Below are positions 28,173 through 36,757 of a stretch of 64,000 nucleotides of DNA, one piece after another. The stretch comes from Hydrogenophaga sp. GTDB taxonomy: Bacteria; Pseudomonadota; Gammaproteobacteria; Burkholderiales; Burkholderiaceae_C. The stretch lies in the NCBI RefSeq assembly GCF_030651625.1, contig NZ_JAUSCF010000031.1:62001-126000 (forward strand), given 5' to 3'. The translations under genes were made by a program, and so were the position numbers. The notes under the pieces are model-generated. The model worked only from the letters and a program-made list of their open reading frames with translations, did no database searches and had not been told where the DNA came from. Every line of letters starts with the position of its first letter. Position 1 is the first letter of the stretch.

Positions 28173-28248
28173 ACCCCCGCGCCGCCTTCGGCGTCACCCC
28201 CTCGAGGGGGCGATACCAGTCGTCCGGCAAAGCCGGCCCGACGGTATC
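28173..28248. repeat. Dispersed palindromic repeat, family 2, copy 3 (inverted)
   Basis: In the opposite orientation to the first two copies it reads CCCCCGCGCCGCCTTCGGCG, CACCCCCTCGAGGGGGCGAT, and CCGGCAAAGCCGG before GGTATCTC. It lies just after the RND permease stop and may act as a 3' end structure. Confidence 0.7.
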
Positions 28249-28325
28249 TCTGGACGGGGTCATCTCGCTCCGAAAGGCGTTTCCGTCAGCGTACGGGTGA
28301 GAAGCGCTGGTACACAATCCGTCTC

Positions 28326-29225
28326 ATGCGTCTGCGCCATATCGAAGTTTTCAACGCGGTCATGCTCACCGGCAGTGTGAGCGCGGCCGCGCGCATGATC
28401 AATGTCACGCAGCCGGCGGTGAGCCGCACCTTGCAGCATGCAGAGGTGCAACTGGGCTTTCCGTTGTTTCAGCGGGTGGGCGGGCGTCTGAAGCCCACGG
28501 TGGAGGCGCAGACGCTGTATCCGCACATCGAGAGGCTGTTTGCCCAGCTCGACGAAGTGCAGCGCCTGTCGGTCAACCTGAAGGCCGGGCGAGGGCAGGG
28601 CGCGTTGCGGGTGTTGACGGTGCTGGCGCTGAGCTACGAGGTGTTTCCGCGTGCCATGCACCTGTTCAGGGAGAAGCACCCGAACGTGGTGGTGAACCAT
28701 CAGGCATTACATTCGCCTCAGATCGTCTCTTCGCTGGTTCTCCAGGAGGCCGATGTGGGTTATGTGTTCAGCGCGGTCTCCCACCCAGCGCTGACCCAGG
28801 AGCTGCTGGCCGATCGGCGCGTGATGTGTGTGGCACCAAAAGGACTGGTCAGCGCCAGGCAGGTGAAGGCGGGTGTCATCACCCTGGCTCAGCTGAGCAA
28901 GCTGCCCGTGATCGCACTGGACGGACAAGACCCGCTGGGGACCTTGCTGGCGCACACGGTTCGTGACAGCGGCGCTGGGCTGAACGAAGTGATCACCGTG
29001 CAGACCTACCACGTGGCGCTGGCACTGGCTCACCATGGCGTGGGCGTGGCCATGGTGGAAGGGTGTACCGCCTCGTCGGCAGATCGCAGCAAGGTCGACG
29101 TGCTGGCGCTGGAACCTGCCATCGCCACGTCGGTGCACATGCTGCGGCCCATCGCGCGCCCCAACTCCATCACCACGCGCGCCTTCACGCGCTGCATGCA
29201 GCAAGCTCTGCAGCAAATGGCCTGA
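28326..29225 (+). CDS. LysR family regulator
   Basis: This 299-residue LysR protein has an N-terminal winged helix (RHIEVFNAVMLTGSVSAAARMINVTQPAVSRTLQHAEVQLGFPLFQRV, residues 4-51) and a substrate-binding co-inducer domain (about 92-295). It resembles the NocR/OccR-like group that senses amino acids or opines. Its 3' end overlaps the convergent D-amino-acid dehydrogenase gene by 41 bp. It probably controls that gene and the transport/aminotransferase genes beyond; this is inferred from position. Confidence 0.88.
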   Translation: MRLRHIEVFNAVMLTGSVSAAARMINVTQPAVSRTLQHAEVQLGFPLFQRVGGRLKPTVEAQTLYPHIERLFAQLDEVQRLSVNLKAGRGQGALRVLTVLALSYEVFPRAMHLFREKHPNVVVNHQALHSPQIVSSLVLQEADVGYVFSAVSHPALTQELLADRRVMCVAPKGLVSARQVKAGVITLAQLSKLPVIALDGQDPLGTLLAHTVRDSGAGLNEVITVQTYHVALALAHHGVGVAMVEGCTASSADRSKVDVLALEPAIATSVHMLRPIARPNSITTRAFTRCMQQALQQMA

Positions 29226-30468
29226 TTTCAGGCCGCAGCGCAGCCGCAATGTACTCGGCGCTGCCGAAAGCCAGCGTGAAGCCAAGTGCACCATGCCCGG
29301 TGTTGAACAACAGGTTGGATGGTCCACCTGGCATGCGACCCAGCACAGGCAGGCCTTTGGGCGTGGCAGGCCGCAGACCGGCCCAGGGGTGAACGTGCTC
29401 AAAAGTGGCAGCTCGCGGAAACATGTCGCGCGTGGCTGACACCAGTGCGGCAATGCGGTCATTCGAAATTCGACGGTCCTCGCCCACCAGCTCAGCCATG
29501 CCCGCCACGCGCAGACGCTGCCCGATGCGTGCAAACACAATTTTTCGTTCGGCATCCGTGACGTTGACCGCGGGTGCCGATGTGGCGTCTGCAACATCTT
29601 GAAGATCCACCGTGATGCTGTAGCCTTTGAGCGGATACACAGGCACACGCAGTCCGATCGAAGCTGCCAGATGTCGCGATCCCGTACCAAGAGCCATCAC
29701 GAACGTGTCCGCATGCACCGCGCCTGCGGGTGTCTGCGCTTCCACCACCCGATCGCCTAGCCGGACCAGGCCTGTCACAGGTGTGTCAAGCAGGAAGCGC
29801 ACGCCGCGCGCCCGAAGCAGTTGCTCCAGCGCCTGGCAAACCTTGAAGCAATCGGCAGCCGACTCGCTGGGGGTGTACACGGCGCCATGAAACCGCGACA
29901 CATGATGAGCCAGTGCAGGTTCGATGGCGACACACGCCGCCGGTGATAGCGCATGCTGCTCACTGCCCAGCTTGCGCTGAAGTGCCATCTGATGTCGTGC
30001 CGCCGAAAAACTTGATTCGTTCGGATACAGCACCAGTTTTCCGGTGGTCGAATGGTCGGCGTCCATGGCGGTTTCCGATCGCATGGCTTCGAATGCCAGC
30101 CGACTTTGTGCGGCCAGATGCAGCAAGCGGGTGGTGGTATCGCGCGAAACGCTGGCGCGGCAGGCTGCCAGGAAGCCCAGCCCCCAGGCCCATTGGTGGG
30201 GGTCCATCTGCAGCCTCACCTTCAGAGGCGATTCGTTGGCCAGCAGCAGCTTGGGCAACTGCCGCCAGATGGATGGATCGGCCAGAGGCTGCACGTAGGA
30301 ATAGCTCAGCTGCGCGCCGTTGGCTGCACTGGCGCCTGCGCCACTGTGGGCGCTGTCGATCACCGTGACAGTGTGCCCGTCGCGTTGCAACCGCCATGCG
30401 GTGGCAAGACCCACGATGCCTGCGCCAAGAATGCAGACATGTTGGGGAGATCTGGAGAGGTGTGTCAT
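29185..30468 (-). CDS. FAD-dependent D-amino-acid dehydrogenase (DadA-like)
   Basis: This 427-residue flavoprotein of the DAO/DadA family has the dinucleotide-binding CILGAGIVGLATAWRLQRDGHTVTVID at residues 10-36. The ANGAQLSYSYVQPLADP segment is a DadA hallmark, and the end holds HPWAGLRPATPKGLPVLGR and TGHGALGFTLAFGSAEY. It would oxidise D-amino acids to 2-oxo acids and pass electrons to quinones at the inner membrane face. ATG 30468 follows GGAGAGG. It is divergent from the aminotransferase gene, with a likely shared regulatory region. The exact amino acid is unknown. Confidence 0.88.
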   Translation of the reverse strand: MTHLSRSPQHVCILGAGIVGLATAWRLQRDGHTVTVIDSAHSGAGASAANGAQLSYSYVQPLADPSIWRQLPKLLLANESPLKVRLQMDPHQWAWGLGFLAACRASVSRDTTTRLLHLAAQSRLAFEAMRSETAMDADHSTTGKLVLYPNESSFSAARHQMALQRKLGSEQHALSPAACVAIEPALAHHVSRFHGAVYTPSESAADCFKVCQALEQLLRARGVRFLLDTPVTGLVRLGDRVVEAQTPAGAVHADTFVMALGTGSRHLAASIGLRVPVYPLKGYSITVDLQDVADATSAPAVNVTDAERKIVFARIGQRLRVAGMAELVGEDRRISNDRIAALVSATRDMFPRAATFEHVHPWAGLRPATPKGLPVLGRMPGGPSNLLFNTGHGALGFTLAFGSAEYIAAALRPEIRPFAAELAACSA

Positions 30469-30539
30469 GGGAACGAACTCTAGGACGTTCGTCGCCTCCT
30501 GAAAAATGCCGACTGCACACTCGCCCATGCCGGGAAGTC

Positions 30540-30553
30540 ATGATCTGTATCAA
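30540..30553. promoter_or_regulatory. FNR/ANR-like box between dadA-like and aminotransferase genes
   Basis: ATGAT-N4-ATCAA matches the FNR/ANR consensus TTGAT-N4-ATCAA at 9 of 10 positions. It lies in the 203-bp divergent region, 72 bp before the dehydrogenase start and 119 bp before the aminotransferase start. A single match can occur by chance. Confidence 0.35.
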
Positions 30554-30671
30554 AACAGGCCCATAAGCAAAAGGCATGGCATGGGGCCATAAAGGCATTT
30601 TCACGATCGCGCCCGACTGCCTACACTGAAACGCTGTCTTCTGTTCACCAGCCTTGAGCCGCTCGCCATCC

Positions 30672-32024
30672 ATGTCGTCTTCATCGCCCACCCGCGTTTT
30701 TCATCGCCACTTGCATCACGACCTGCCTGTGGCGGTGAGTGGTCAGGGCATTTCAATCACCGACAGCACCGGCAAGTCCTATCTGGACGCGTCGGGCGGC
30801 GCAGCTGTTTCCTGTCTGGGGCATGGCCACCCCGACGTGATCGCTGCCATGCACGCGCAGATCGACAAGCTCGCCTACGCCCACACCAGTTTTTTCACCA
30901 CCGATGTGGCTGAAGAACTTGCCGATCTGCTGATCAGAAGTGCACCTGAGGGCATGAGTCACGCCTACTTTGTCAGTGGGGGTTCCGAAGCGGTGGAAGC
31001 CGCACTGAAGATGGCCCGCCAGTACTTTGTGGAAATCGGTGAACCGCAGCGTCGCCATTTCATCGCGCGACGCCAGAGCTACCACGGCAACACGCTGGGC
31101 GCTCTGGCCGTAGGTGGCAACGCCTGGCGCAGGGAGCAGTTCAAGCCCTTGCTCATCAACGTGGCGCATGTGGCACCCTGCTATGAATACCGCGATCGCC
31201 ACGACGAAGAGAGTTCCGAACAATACGGGCAGCGCCTGGTGGCCGAACTGTCTGAGACCATCGAGCAACTGGGTCCAGAAAACGTGATCGCGTTTGTGGC
31301 CGAGACGGTGGGCGGCGCGACCGCCGGTGTGTTGCCCCCGGTACCGGGCTACTTCCGCAGCGTGCGCGAACTGTGCGACCGGCACGGCATCCTGCTCATC
31401 CTGGACGAGGTCATGTGTGGCATGGGGCGCACCGGTTCATTGCACGCCTGCGAGCAGGAGGGCGTCGTGCCAGACCTGATCACCATCGCCAAGGGCCTGG
31501 GTGGCGGGTATCAGCCCATTGGTGCCGTGCTGGCCCAGGCACGTCTGGTGGACACGTTTCGCCAGGGCAGTGGCCTGTTTCAACATGGGCATACCTACCT
31601 GGGGCACGCCGTTGCCTGTGCGGCGGCGTTGGCGGTGCAGCAGGTGATCCAGCGGGACGGGCTGCTGGAGCAGGTGAAGGCACGAGGTTCGGCCTTGCAC
31701 ACACTCTTGCAGGAGGCGTTCGCCAAGCACCCGCATGTGGGTGACATTCGAGGCAGGGGCTTGTTCTGGGGCCTGGAGTTCGTGACTGACCGGGCCACCA
31801 AGCAATGGTTTGAGCCGGCATTGAAACTCCATGCACGCATCAAGAAAGAGGCCATGGGCAGGGGACTCATGGTTTATCCCATGGGGGGCACAGTCGACGG
31901 CCGTTGCGGTGACCATGTGCTGCTGGCGCCACCCTTTGTGGCCAGTGAGGCTGAACTGACGCAGATTGTCGAGCGGCTGCGTCTTTCGATTGACGCTGCG
32001 ATTCGATCAGGCAGGTCAACCTGA
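30672..32024 (+). CDS. Class III aminotransferase (aspartate aminotransferase family)
   Basis: This 450-residue PLP enzyme has the class III fold. GHGHPDVIAAMHAQIDKLAY is near residue 40-60, the PLP-phosphate loop is VSGGSEAVEAALKMARQY, the aspartate that holds the pyridine nitrogen is in LILDEVMCGMGRTG, and the catalytic Lys is in DLITIAKGLGGGYQPIGAV. Class III members act on omega- or alpha-amino groups of varied amino acids; the substrate here is unknown. The ATG at 30672 is preferred over a TTG at 30654. It is followed by a TAXI-TRAP system, which suggests uptake and transamination of the same compound. Confidence 0.88.
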   Translation: MSSSSPTRVFHRHLHHDLPVAVSGQGISITDSTGKSYLDASGGAAVSCLGHGHPDVIAAMHAQIDKLAYAHTSFFTTDVAEELADLLIRSAPEGMSHAYFVSGGSEAVEAALKMARQYFVEIGEPQRRHFIARRQSYHGNTLGALAVGGNAWRREQFKPLLINVAHVAPCYEYRDRHDEESSEQYGQRLVAELSETIEQLGPENVIAFVAETVGGATAGVLPPVPGYFRSVRELCDRHGILLILDEVMCGMGRTGSLHACEQEGVVPDLITIAKGLGGGYQPIGAVLAQARLVDTFRQGSGLFQHGHTYLGHAVACAAALAVQQVIQRDGLLEQVKARGSALHTLLQEAFAKHPHVGDIRGRGLFWGLEFVTDRATKQWFEPALKLHARIKKEAMGRGLMVYPMGGTVDGRCGDHVLLAPPFVASEAELTQIVERLRLSIDAAIRSGRST

Positions 32025-32154
32025 TGACCGCACGACGGGTTATTACTTAGGCGGTATTGACGGAGGAGGCATACGTTTGAATTAATATCAACCCCTCAAG
32101 ACACGATCTGTCATTTTCATTCCCAGCAACGCAGCGACCCTGCAGGAGACCCCG

Positions 32155-33129
32155 ATGAAAAAATTGTCCGCATGCATCACCGCCATTGCTGCCGCTACCG
32201 CCATGCTCGCGCCGGTCGGTAGCGTCCAGGCCCAGCAAAAATTCATGACGATCGGTACGGGTGGCGTCACTGGTGTCTATTACGCCGCAGGCGGAGCCAT
32301 CTGCCGTCTGGTGAACAAGGACCGGGCCAAACACGGCTTCCGCTGCTCGGTGGAATCCACCGGCGGTTCGGTGGTGAACATCAACACCATCAAGGCAGGT
32401 GAACTGGACTTTGGCGTGTCGCAGTCCGATGTGCAGTACAACGCCGTCAATGGCGCCCGCCAGTTCGAAAAGGACGGCAAGCACAGCGACCTGCGTGCGG
32501 TGTTCTCCATCCACCCCGAGCCCTTCACCGTGCTGTCGCGCAAAGAAGCCAACATCACGAAATTCGAAGACCTCAAGGGCAAGCGCTTCAACATCGGCAA
32601 CCCTGGCTCAGGCACTCGCGCCGCCATGGAAGAGTACCTGAGCACCGCAGGCTGGAAGGTGTCTGACTTCGGTCTTGCCGCCGAACTCAAGGCCGACGAA
32701 CACGGTGCTGCCCTGTGTGACAACAAGATCGACGGCTTCTTCTACGGCGTGGGCCACCCCAGTGCCAACATCCAGGATCCCATCACCACCTGCGGTGCCA
32801 AGCTGGTTCCCCTGACCGGTCCAGCCGTCGACAAGCTGGTGAAAGAGAACAGCTATTACGCGGCGGTCAACATTCCCGGTGGTCTCTACGCCGGCCACCC
32901 GAACCCCACGCCCACCTACGGCGTGCTGGCTTCTTTCGTGACCTCGGCCAAGGTGGCAGATGATGCCGTCTATGAACTGGTCAAGGCCGTGTTCGAGAAT
33001 TTCGACGAGTTCAAGAAGCTGCACCCTGCCTTTGGTGCGCTCGACCCCAAGAACATGATCCAGGACGGCCTGTCTGCACCTCTGCATCCGGGTGCCGTGA
33101 AGTACTACAAGGAAAAGGGCTGGATGTAA
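32155..33129 (+). CDS. TAXI family TRAP transporter solute-binding protein
   Basis: This 324-residue periplasmic receptor has a signal peptide ([26 protein letters not shown], cut near residue 26). The TAXI hallmark follows: [25 protein letters not shown]. The later segments [27 protein letters not shown] and [18 protein letters not shown] are also typical. It delivers a small organic solute, often glutamate or a dicarboxylate, to the fused TRAP permease downstream. GGAG precedes the ATG. A terminator-like hairpin follows the gene. Confidence 0.93.
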   Translation: MKKLSACITAIAAATAMLAPVGSVQAQQKFMTIGTGGVTGVYYAAGGAICRLVNKDRAKHGFRCSVESTGGSVVNINTIKAGELDFGVSQSDVQYNAVNGARQFEKDGKHSDLRAVFSIHPEPFTVLSRKEANITKFEDLKGKRFNIGNPGSGTRAAMEEYLSTAGWKVSDFGLAAELKADEHGAALCDNKIDGFFYGVGHPSANIQDPITTCGAKLVPLTGPAVDKLVKENSYYAAVNIPGGLYAGHPNPTPTYGVLASFVTSAKVADDAVYELVKAVFENFDEFKKLHPAFGALDPKNMIQDGLSAPLHPGAVKYYKEKGWM

Positions 33130-33173
33130 CATCCTGCCGACTGCTGAGGTCGACAAGGGCCGCAGCCACAGGA

Positions 33174-33199
33174 AAGCTCTGATTCGTCAGGGCTTTTTT
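33174..33199 (+). terminator. Terminator/attenuator between TAXI receptor and TRAP permease
   Basis: AAGCTCTGA-TTCG-TCAGGGCTT makes a 9-bp stem (one G-T pair) with a stable TTCG loop, followed by TTTT. It lies 45 nt after the receptor stop and 35 nt before the permease start, so it likely limits permease transcription relative to receptor. Confidence 0.8.
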
Positions 33200-33233
33200 G
33201 TTGGCATCCCCACCTTCATACCCAGAGGACTGC

Positions 33234-35828
33234 ATGAAAACCCAAGCCGCAACCGAAGTGGATGTCAACCAGCTGGTGGCAGACAACGACACGGGTGGCC
33301 GTACACCCGGGCCTTTGATGAGTCGCATGCTGCTGTATGTGGCCATTGCCTGGTCGCTGTTCCAGCTGTGGATTGCGTCACCGCTTCCGTTCACACTGGG
33401 GATTTTTGTGTTCAACGACACGGAAACTCGCGCCATCCACCTGGCGTTTGCGGTCTTCCTTGCCTACATGGCCTATCCGGCGTTCAAGCGCTCTCCCCGG
33501 GCCTACGTGCCGATCACCGACTGGGTACTGGCCATCGCCGGTGCCTTTTGTGCGTCCTATCTTTTCCTGTTTTACGCCCAGTTGGCCTCGCGGCCTGGCC
33601 AACCCACGCCGATGGATGTGTACACGGCAGCTGTCGGTGTAGTCCTGCTGCTTGAGGCCACGCGCCGGGTACTGGGTCTTCCGATGGTGATCGTGGCCCT
33701 GGTGTTTCTGACCTACACGTTCGGCGGGCCCTACATGCCCGACATGATCGCCCACCGGGGCTTCTCGCTGAACCGCGCCATGAGCCACCAATGGCTCACC
33801 ACCGAAGGCGTGTTCGGTGTGGCATTGGGTGTGTCCAGCGGCTTCATCTTTCTGTTTGTACTGTTCGGCGCGCTGCTGGACAAGGCGGGTGCGGGCAACT
33901 ATTTCATCAAGTCCGCGTTTGCCATGTTGGGGCACATGCGTGGTGGGCCTGCCAAGGCCGCTGTGCTGTCGTCGGCGGCCACCGGGATCATTTCGGGCTC
34001 TTCGATCGCCAACGTCGTGACCACAGGCACGTTCACCATTCCGTTGATGAAGCGCGTCGGCTACCGGGGTGACCAAGCCGGTGCGGTCGAGGTCTCAAGT
34101 TCCGTCAACGGACAGATCATGCCGCCCGTGATGGGTGCCGCAGCCTTTCTGATGGTCGAATACGTCGGCATTCCCTACATCGAGGTCATGAAGCACGCCT
34201 TCCTGCCGGCGGTGATCTCCTATCTTGCACTGTTCTACATCGTGCACTTGGAAGCACTGAAGGCCAACATGGTCGGTCTGCCGCGGCGCGGCACGGGCAC
34301 CACCAGCTCCAGGCTGTTGTCATTTGGACTGACCGTCAGCGGTTTTTTCGTTCTGGCGGGTGCGGTGTACTGGGGCATTGGCTGGATCAAGGACGTCATG
34401 GGCGACGCGGCCATCTGGATCGTGGGGATCGGACTCTTGGTTACCTATGTGGGTCTGCTCTGGTTTGGTTCGCGGCAGCCGGAACTGGAACTCGACGATC
34501 CCAATGCACCCGTGTTCGAACTGCCTGAGACGGGACCCACGGTCAAGTCTGGCCTGCACTATCTGCTGGCGGTCGTGGTGCTCATCTGGTGCCTGATGGT
34601 GGAGCAGATGTCACCTGGCTTGTCGGCGTTCTGGGCCACCATGTTCATGATCTTCGTGATGGTCACGCAAAAGCCCATCATTGTTGCCTTCCGCGGCCAG
34701 GGTTCGGTGGGGGCAGCCACCAAGCAGGGTTTTGCCGACCTGGTCGATGGTCTCGCTACAGGAGCGCGCAACATGATCGGTATCGGTGTGGCCACGGCCG
34801 CAGCCGGCATCATCGTGGGAACTGTGTCGCTCACCGGTGTGGGGCTGGTCATGACCGAGCTGGTGGAACTGCTGTCTGGCGGCAATCTCATGCTGATGCT
34901 TTTCCTGGTCGCGGTGATCAGCCTGATCCTGGGCATGGGCCTGCCAACAACGGCGAACTACATCGTGGTTTCGACCCTGATGGCACCTGTCGTGGTGGAG
35001 TTGGGCGCGCAGAGCGGATTGATAGTGCCGCTGATTGCCGTGCACCTCTTCGTGTTCTATTTCGGCCTCATGGCCGACGTAACGCCACCGGTGGGTCTGG
35101 CTTCTTTTGCTGCGGCGGCCATTGCACGGGCAGACCCCATCAAGACCGGCGTGACCGCATTTTTCTACAGCATGCGGACCGCGATCCTGCCGTTCCTGTT
35201 CATATTCAATACGCAGCTGCTGTTGATCGGCCTGACCGGACCTGTGCATCTGGTCATCACGGTGGTCAGCGCGACGGTCGCCATGCTGGTGTTCGCGGCG
35301 GCCACGCAGGGTTATTTCCTGGTGCGATCGCGTTGGTACGAAACGGTGGCGCTGTTGCTGATCACCTTCTCACTGTTCAGACCCGCCTTCTGGTGGGACA
35401 TGATCTACCCGCCATACGATGAGGTATCGGCCACCCAGATGAATGAGCTTGTCGAGAGTGCACCGAACAACGCCAGCAAACGGATTTGGATCGAAGGTAC
35501 GAACCTGGACGGCCGAGACATCCGGAAAGGTGTGCTGCTGCCGCTGGGAGAGCAGGGCGGAACCGCCCGCGAACGACTGGCCAGAGCGGGTGTCACGGCC
35601 ATCGCGCAGGGCGAAGAGTTGCTGATTGCGCAGGTGAGGTTTGGCAGTCCGGCGGAGAAGCTGGGCATGGAACAGGGCTTCCGCATCGTTTCGGCCGAAA
35701 TCCCGGCCGACCGGCCTGTCAAGGAGTGGGTGTTCATCCCGGCTGTGGCGCTGCTACTGCTGGTGGTGTTCCTGCAACGCTTGCGGCGCCCGCGTCAGCC
35801 CGTGGTACCTGCGGCGGCCGTGCTGTGA
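33234..35828 (+). CDS. TRAP transporter fused permease (4TM/12TM) with DUF3394-like tail
   Basis: This 864-residue inner-membrane protein fuses the small (DctQ-like) and large (DctM-like) TRAP subunits, as is usual for TAXI systems. The DctM core holds SGSSIANVVTTGTFTIPLMKRVGY and SSSVNGQIMPPVMGAAAFLM, and later LILGMGLPTTANYIVV. The last ~130 residues form a soluble region between hydrophobic segments (about 720-840), of the DUF3394 type, with PDZ-like wording (FGSPAEKLGMEQGFRIVSAEI). It couples solute import to a cation gradient. The ATG 33234 has GAGG upstream. Its stop overlaps the racemase-like gene start (GTGA). Confidence 0.9.
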   Translation: MKTQAATEVDVNQLVADNDTGGRTPGPLMSRMLLYVAIAWSLFQLWIASPLPFTLGIFVFNDTETRAIHLAFAVFLAYMAYPAFKRSPRAYVPITDWVLAIAGAFCASYLFLFYAQLASRPGQPTPMDVYTAAVGVVLLLEATRRVLGLPMVIVALVFLTYTFGGPYMPDMIAHRGFSLNRAMSHQWLTTEGVFGVALGVSSGFIFLFVLFGALLDKAGAGNYFIKSAFAMLGHMRGGPAKAAVLSSAATGIISGSSIANVVTTGTFTIPLMKRVGYRGDQAGAVEVSSSVNGQIMPPVMGAAAFLMVEYVGIPYIEVMKHAFLPAVISYLALFYIVHLEALKANMVGLPRRGTGTTSSRLLSFGLTVSGFFVLAGAVYWGIGWIKDVMGDAAIWIVGIGLLVTYVGLLWFGSRQPELELDDPNAPVFELPETGPTVKSGLHYLLAVVVLIWCLMVEQMSPGLSAFWATMFMIFVMVTQKPIIVAFRGQGSVGAATKQGFADLVDGLATGARNMIGIGVATAAAGIIVGTVSLTGVGLVMTELVELLSGGNLMLMLFLVAVISLILGMGLPTTANYIVVSTLMAPVVVELGAQSGLIVPLIAVHLFVFYFGLMADVTPPVGLASFAAAAIARADPIKTGVTAFFYSMRTAILPFLFIFNTQLLLIGLTGPVHLVITVVSATVAMLVFAAATQGYFLVRSRWYETVALLLITFSLFRPAFWWDMIYPPYDEVSATQMNELVESAPNNASKRIWIEGTNLDGRDIRKGVLLPLGEQGGTARERLARAGVTAIAQGEELLIAQVRFGSPAEKLGMEQGFRIVSAEIPADRPVKEWVFIPAVALLLLVVFLQRLRRPRQPVVPAAAVL

Positions 35829-36481
35829 CGCGAATCGCGCTTATTCATGCGCTGGCGCATTCGGTGGCGCCGATCAATGATGCGCTTTCAGCCGCCTGGC
35901 CAGAGGCGATTCGTATGAACCTGCTCGACGACAGCCTCTCCGCTGACCTGGCTCGCCAGACTGCCACGGGAGCAGGCGGTCTGGACGAAGCCATGCACCA
36001 GCGCTTTGAGAAGCTGGCGGAATATGCCGAAGGCACCGGTGCCGACGCCATACTGTTCACCTGTTCGGCGTTTGGTCCGTGCATTGAAGCGGCCGCTGCG
36101 CGCCGTCCTCACATGCCGGTGCTCAAACCCAACGAAGCCATGGTGGCTGATGCTGTGGCGCTGGGCGGGCGCATCGGTCTCATCGCCTCGTTCGCTCCCA
36201 CCCTTGCATCCATGCCGGCCGAGTTCCCCGAAGGCGTCGATCTCATTACCCGGCTTGCAGAGGGCGCGATGGATGCGCTGAATCAGGGCGATGGCGCTCG
36301 CCATGACGCGTTGGTTTTGCGCGCAGCAAGCCAGCTCAGGAGCCAGGGTGCAAGCGTGATCGCGCTGGCCCAGTTCAGCATGGCCAGGGCCGGTGGCCTT
36401 GTGGAACACGAACTGGGTATGCCGGTGTTCACTACACCTGACAGCGCTGTGCGTGCGCTGCAAAGGCGTCTGGGTGCATGA
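35825..36481 (+). CDS. Aspartate/glutamate racemase family protein, one catalytic Cys missing
   Basis: This 218-residue protein has the Asp/Glu racemase fold: IALIHALAHSVAPI at the start, the first Cys site in AILFTCSAFGPCIEAAA (Cys80), and GGRIGLIASFAPTLASM. The second catalytic Cys, normally in a GCT-like motif, is missing: the matching segment reads VIALAQFSMARAG (about 178-190). A two-base racemase mechanism is therefore unlikely; isomerase, decarboxylase or lyase chemistry is possible. It starts at GTG 35825, overlapping the TRAP permease stop by 4 bp, so it is translationally coupled. It probably acts on the imported compound. Confidence 0.82.
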   Translation: MTRIALIHALAHSVAPINDALSAAWPEAIRMNLLDDSLSADLARQTATGAGGLDEAMHQRFEKLAEYAEGTGADAILFTCSAFGPCIEAAAARRPHMPVLKPNEAMVADAVALGGRIGLIASFAPTLASMPAEFPEGVDLITRLAEGAMDALNQGDGARHDALVLRAASQLRSQGASVIALAQFSMARAGGLVEHELGMPVFTTPDSAVRALQRRLGA

Positions 36482-36602
36482 TCCGACGGCTGAGGGGTGC
36501 CGAGCGGCTACAATCTAGGGTTGCCGAGAAGCGGATGACCGAAAGCCGAGCGCTGCGATAGAGACTATCCCAGATGGTCGAGCCAGGCACTGCAATGAAG
36601 GC

Positions 36603-36689
36603 GCGCGGGTGGCGAAATTGGTAGACGCACCAGGTTTAGGTCCTGACGCCAGCAATGGTGTGGGGGTTCGAGTCCCCCCCCGCGCACCA
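36603..36689 (+). tRNA. tRNA-Leu(UAG)
   Basis: This is an 87-nt class II tRNA. The acceptor stem pairs GCGCGGG with CCCGCGC, the discriminator is A, and CCA is encoded. The D-loop part GGCGAAATTGGTAGACGC and the T-arm GGGTTCGAGTCCC are standard, with a long variable arm. The anticodon loop TTTAGGT gives TAG. A TACAAT at 36509-36514 may be the -10 box. Confidence 0.96.
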
Positions 36690-36757
36690 CCTCACAGACG
36701 AAGAGATCCCGGGTCGGCCAGGCAGGCTGGTTGACCGCCACCCATTTGGAGATTGCG

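Noticed and set aside
36490..36602. Possible small RNA before tRNA-Leu
   Set aside because: Only a TACAAT -10-like box was seen; no stable fold or terminator supports a separate RNA.
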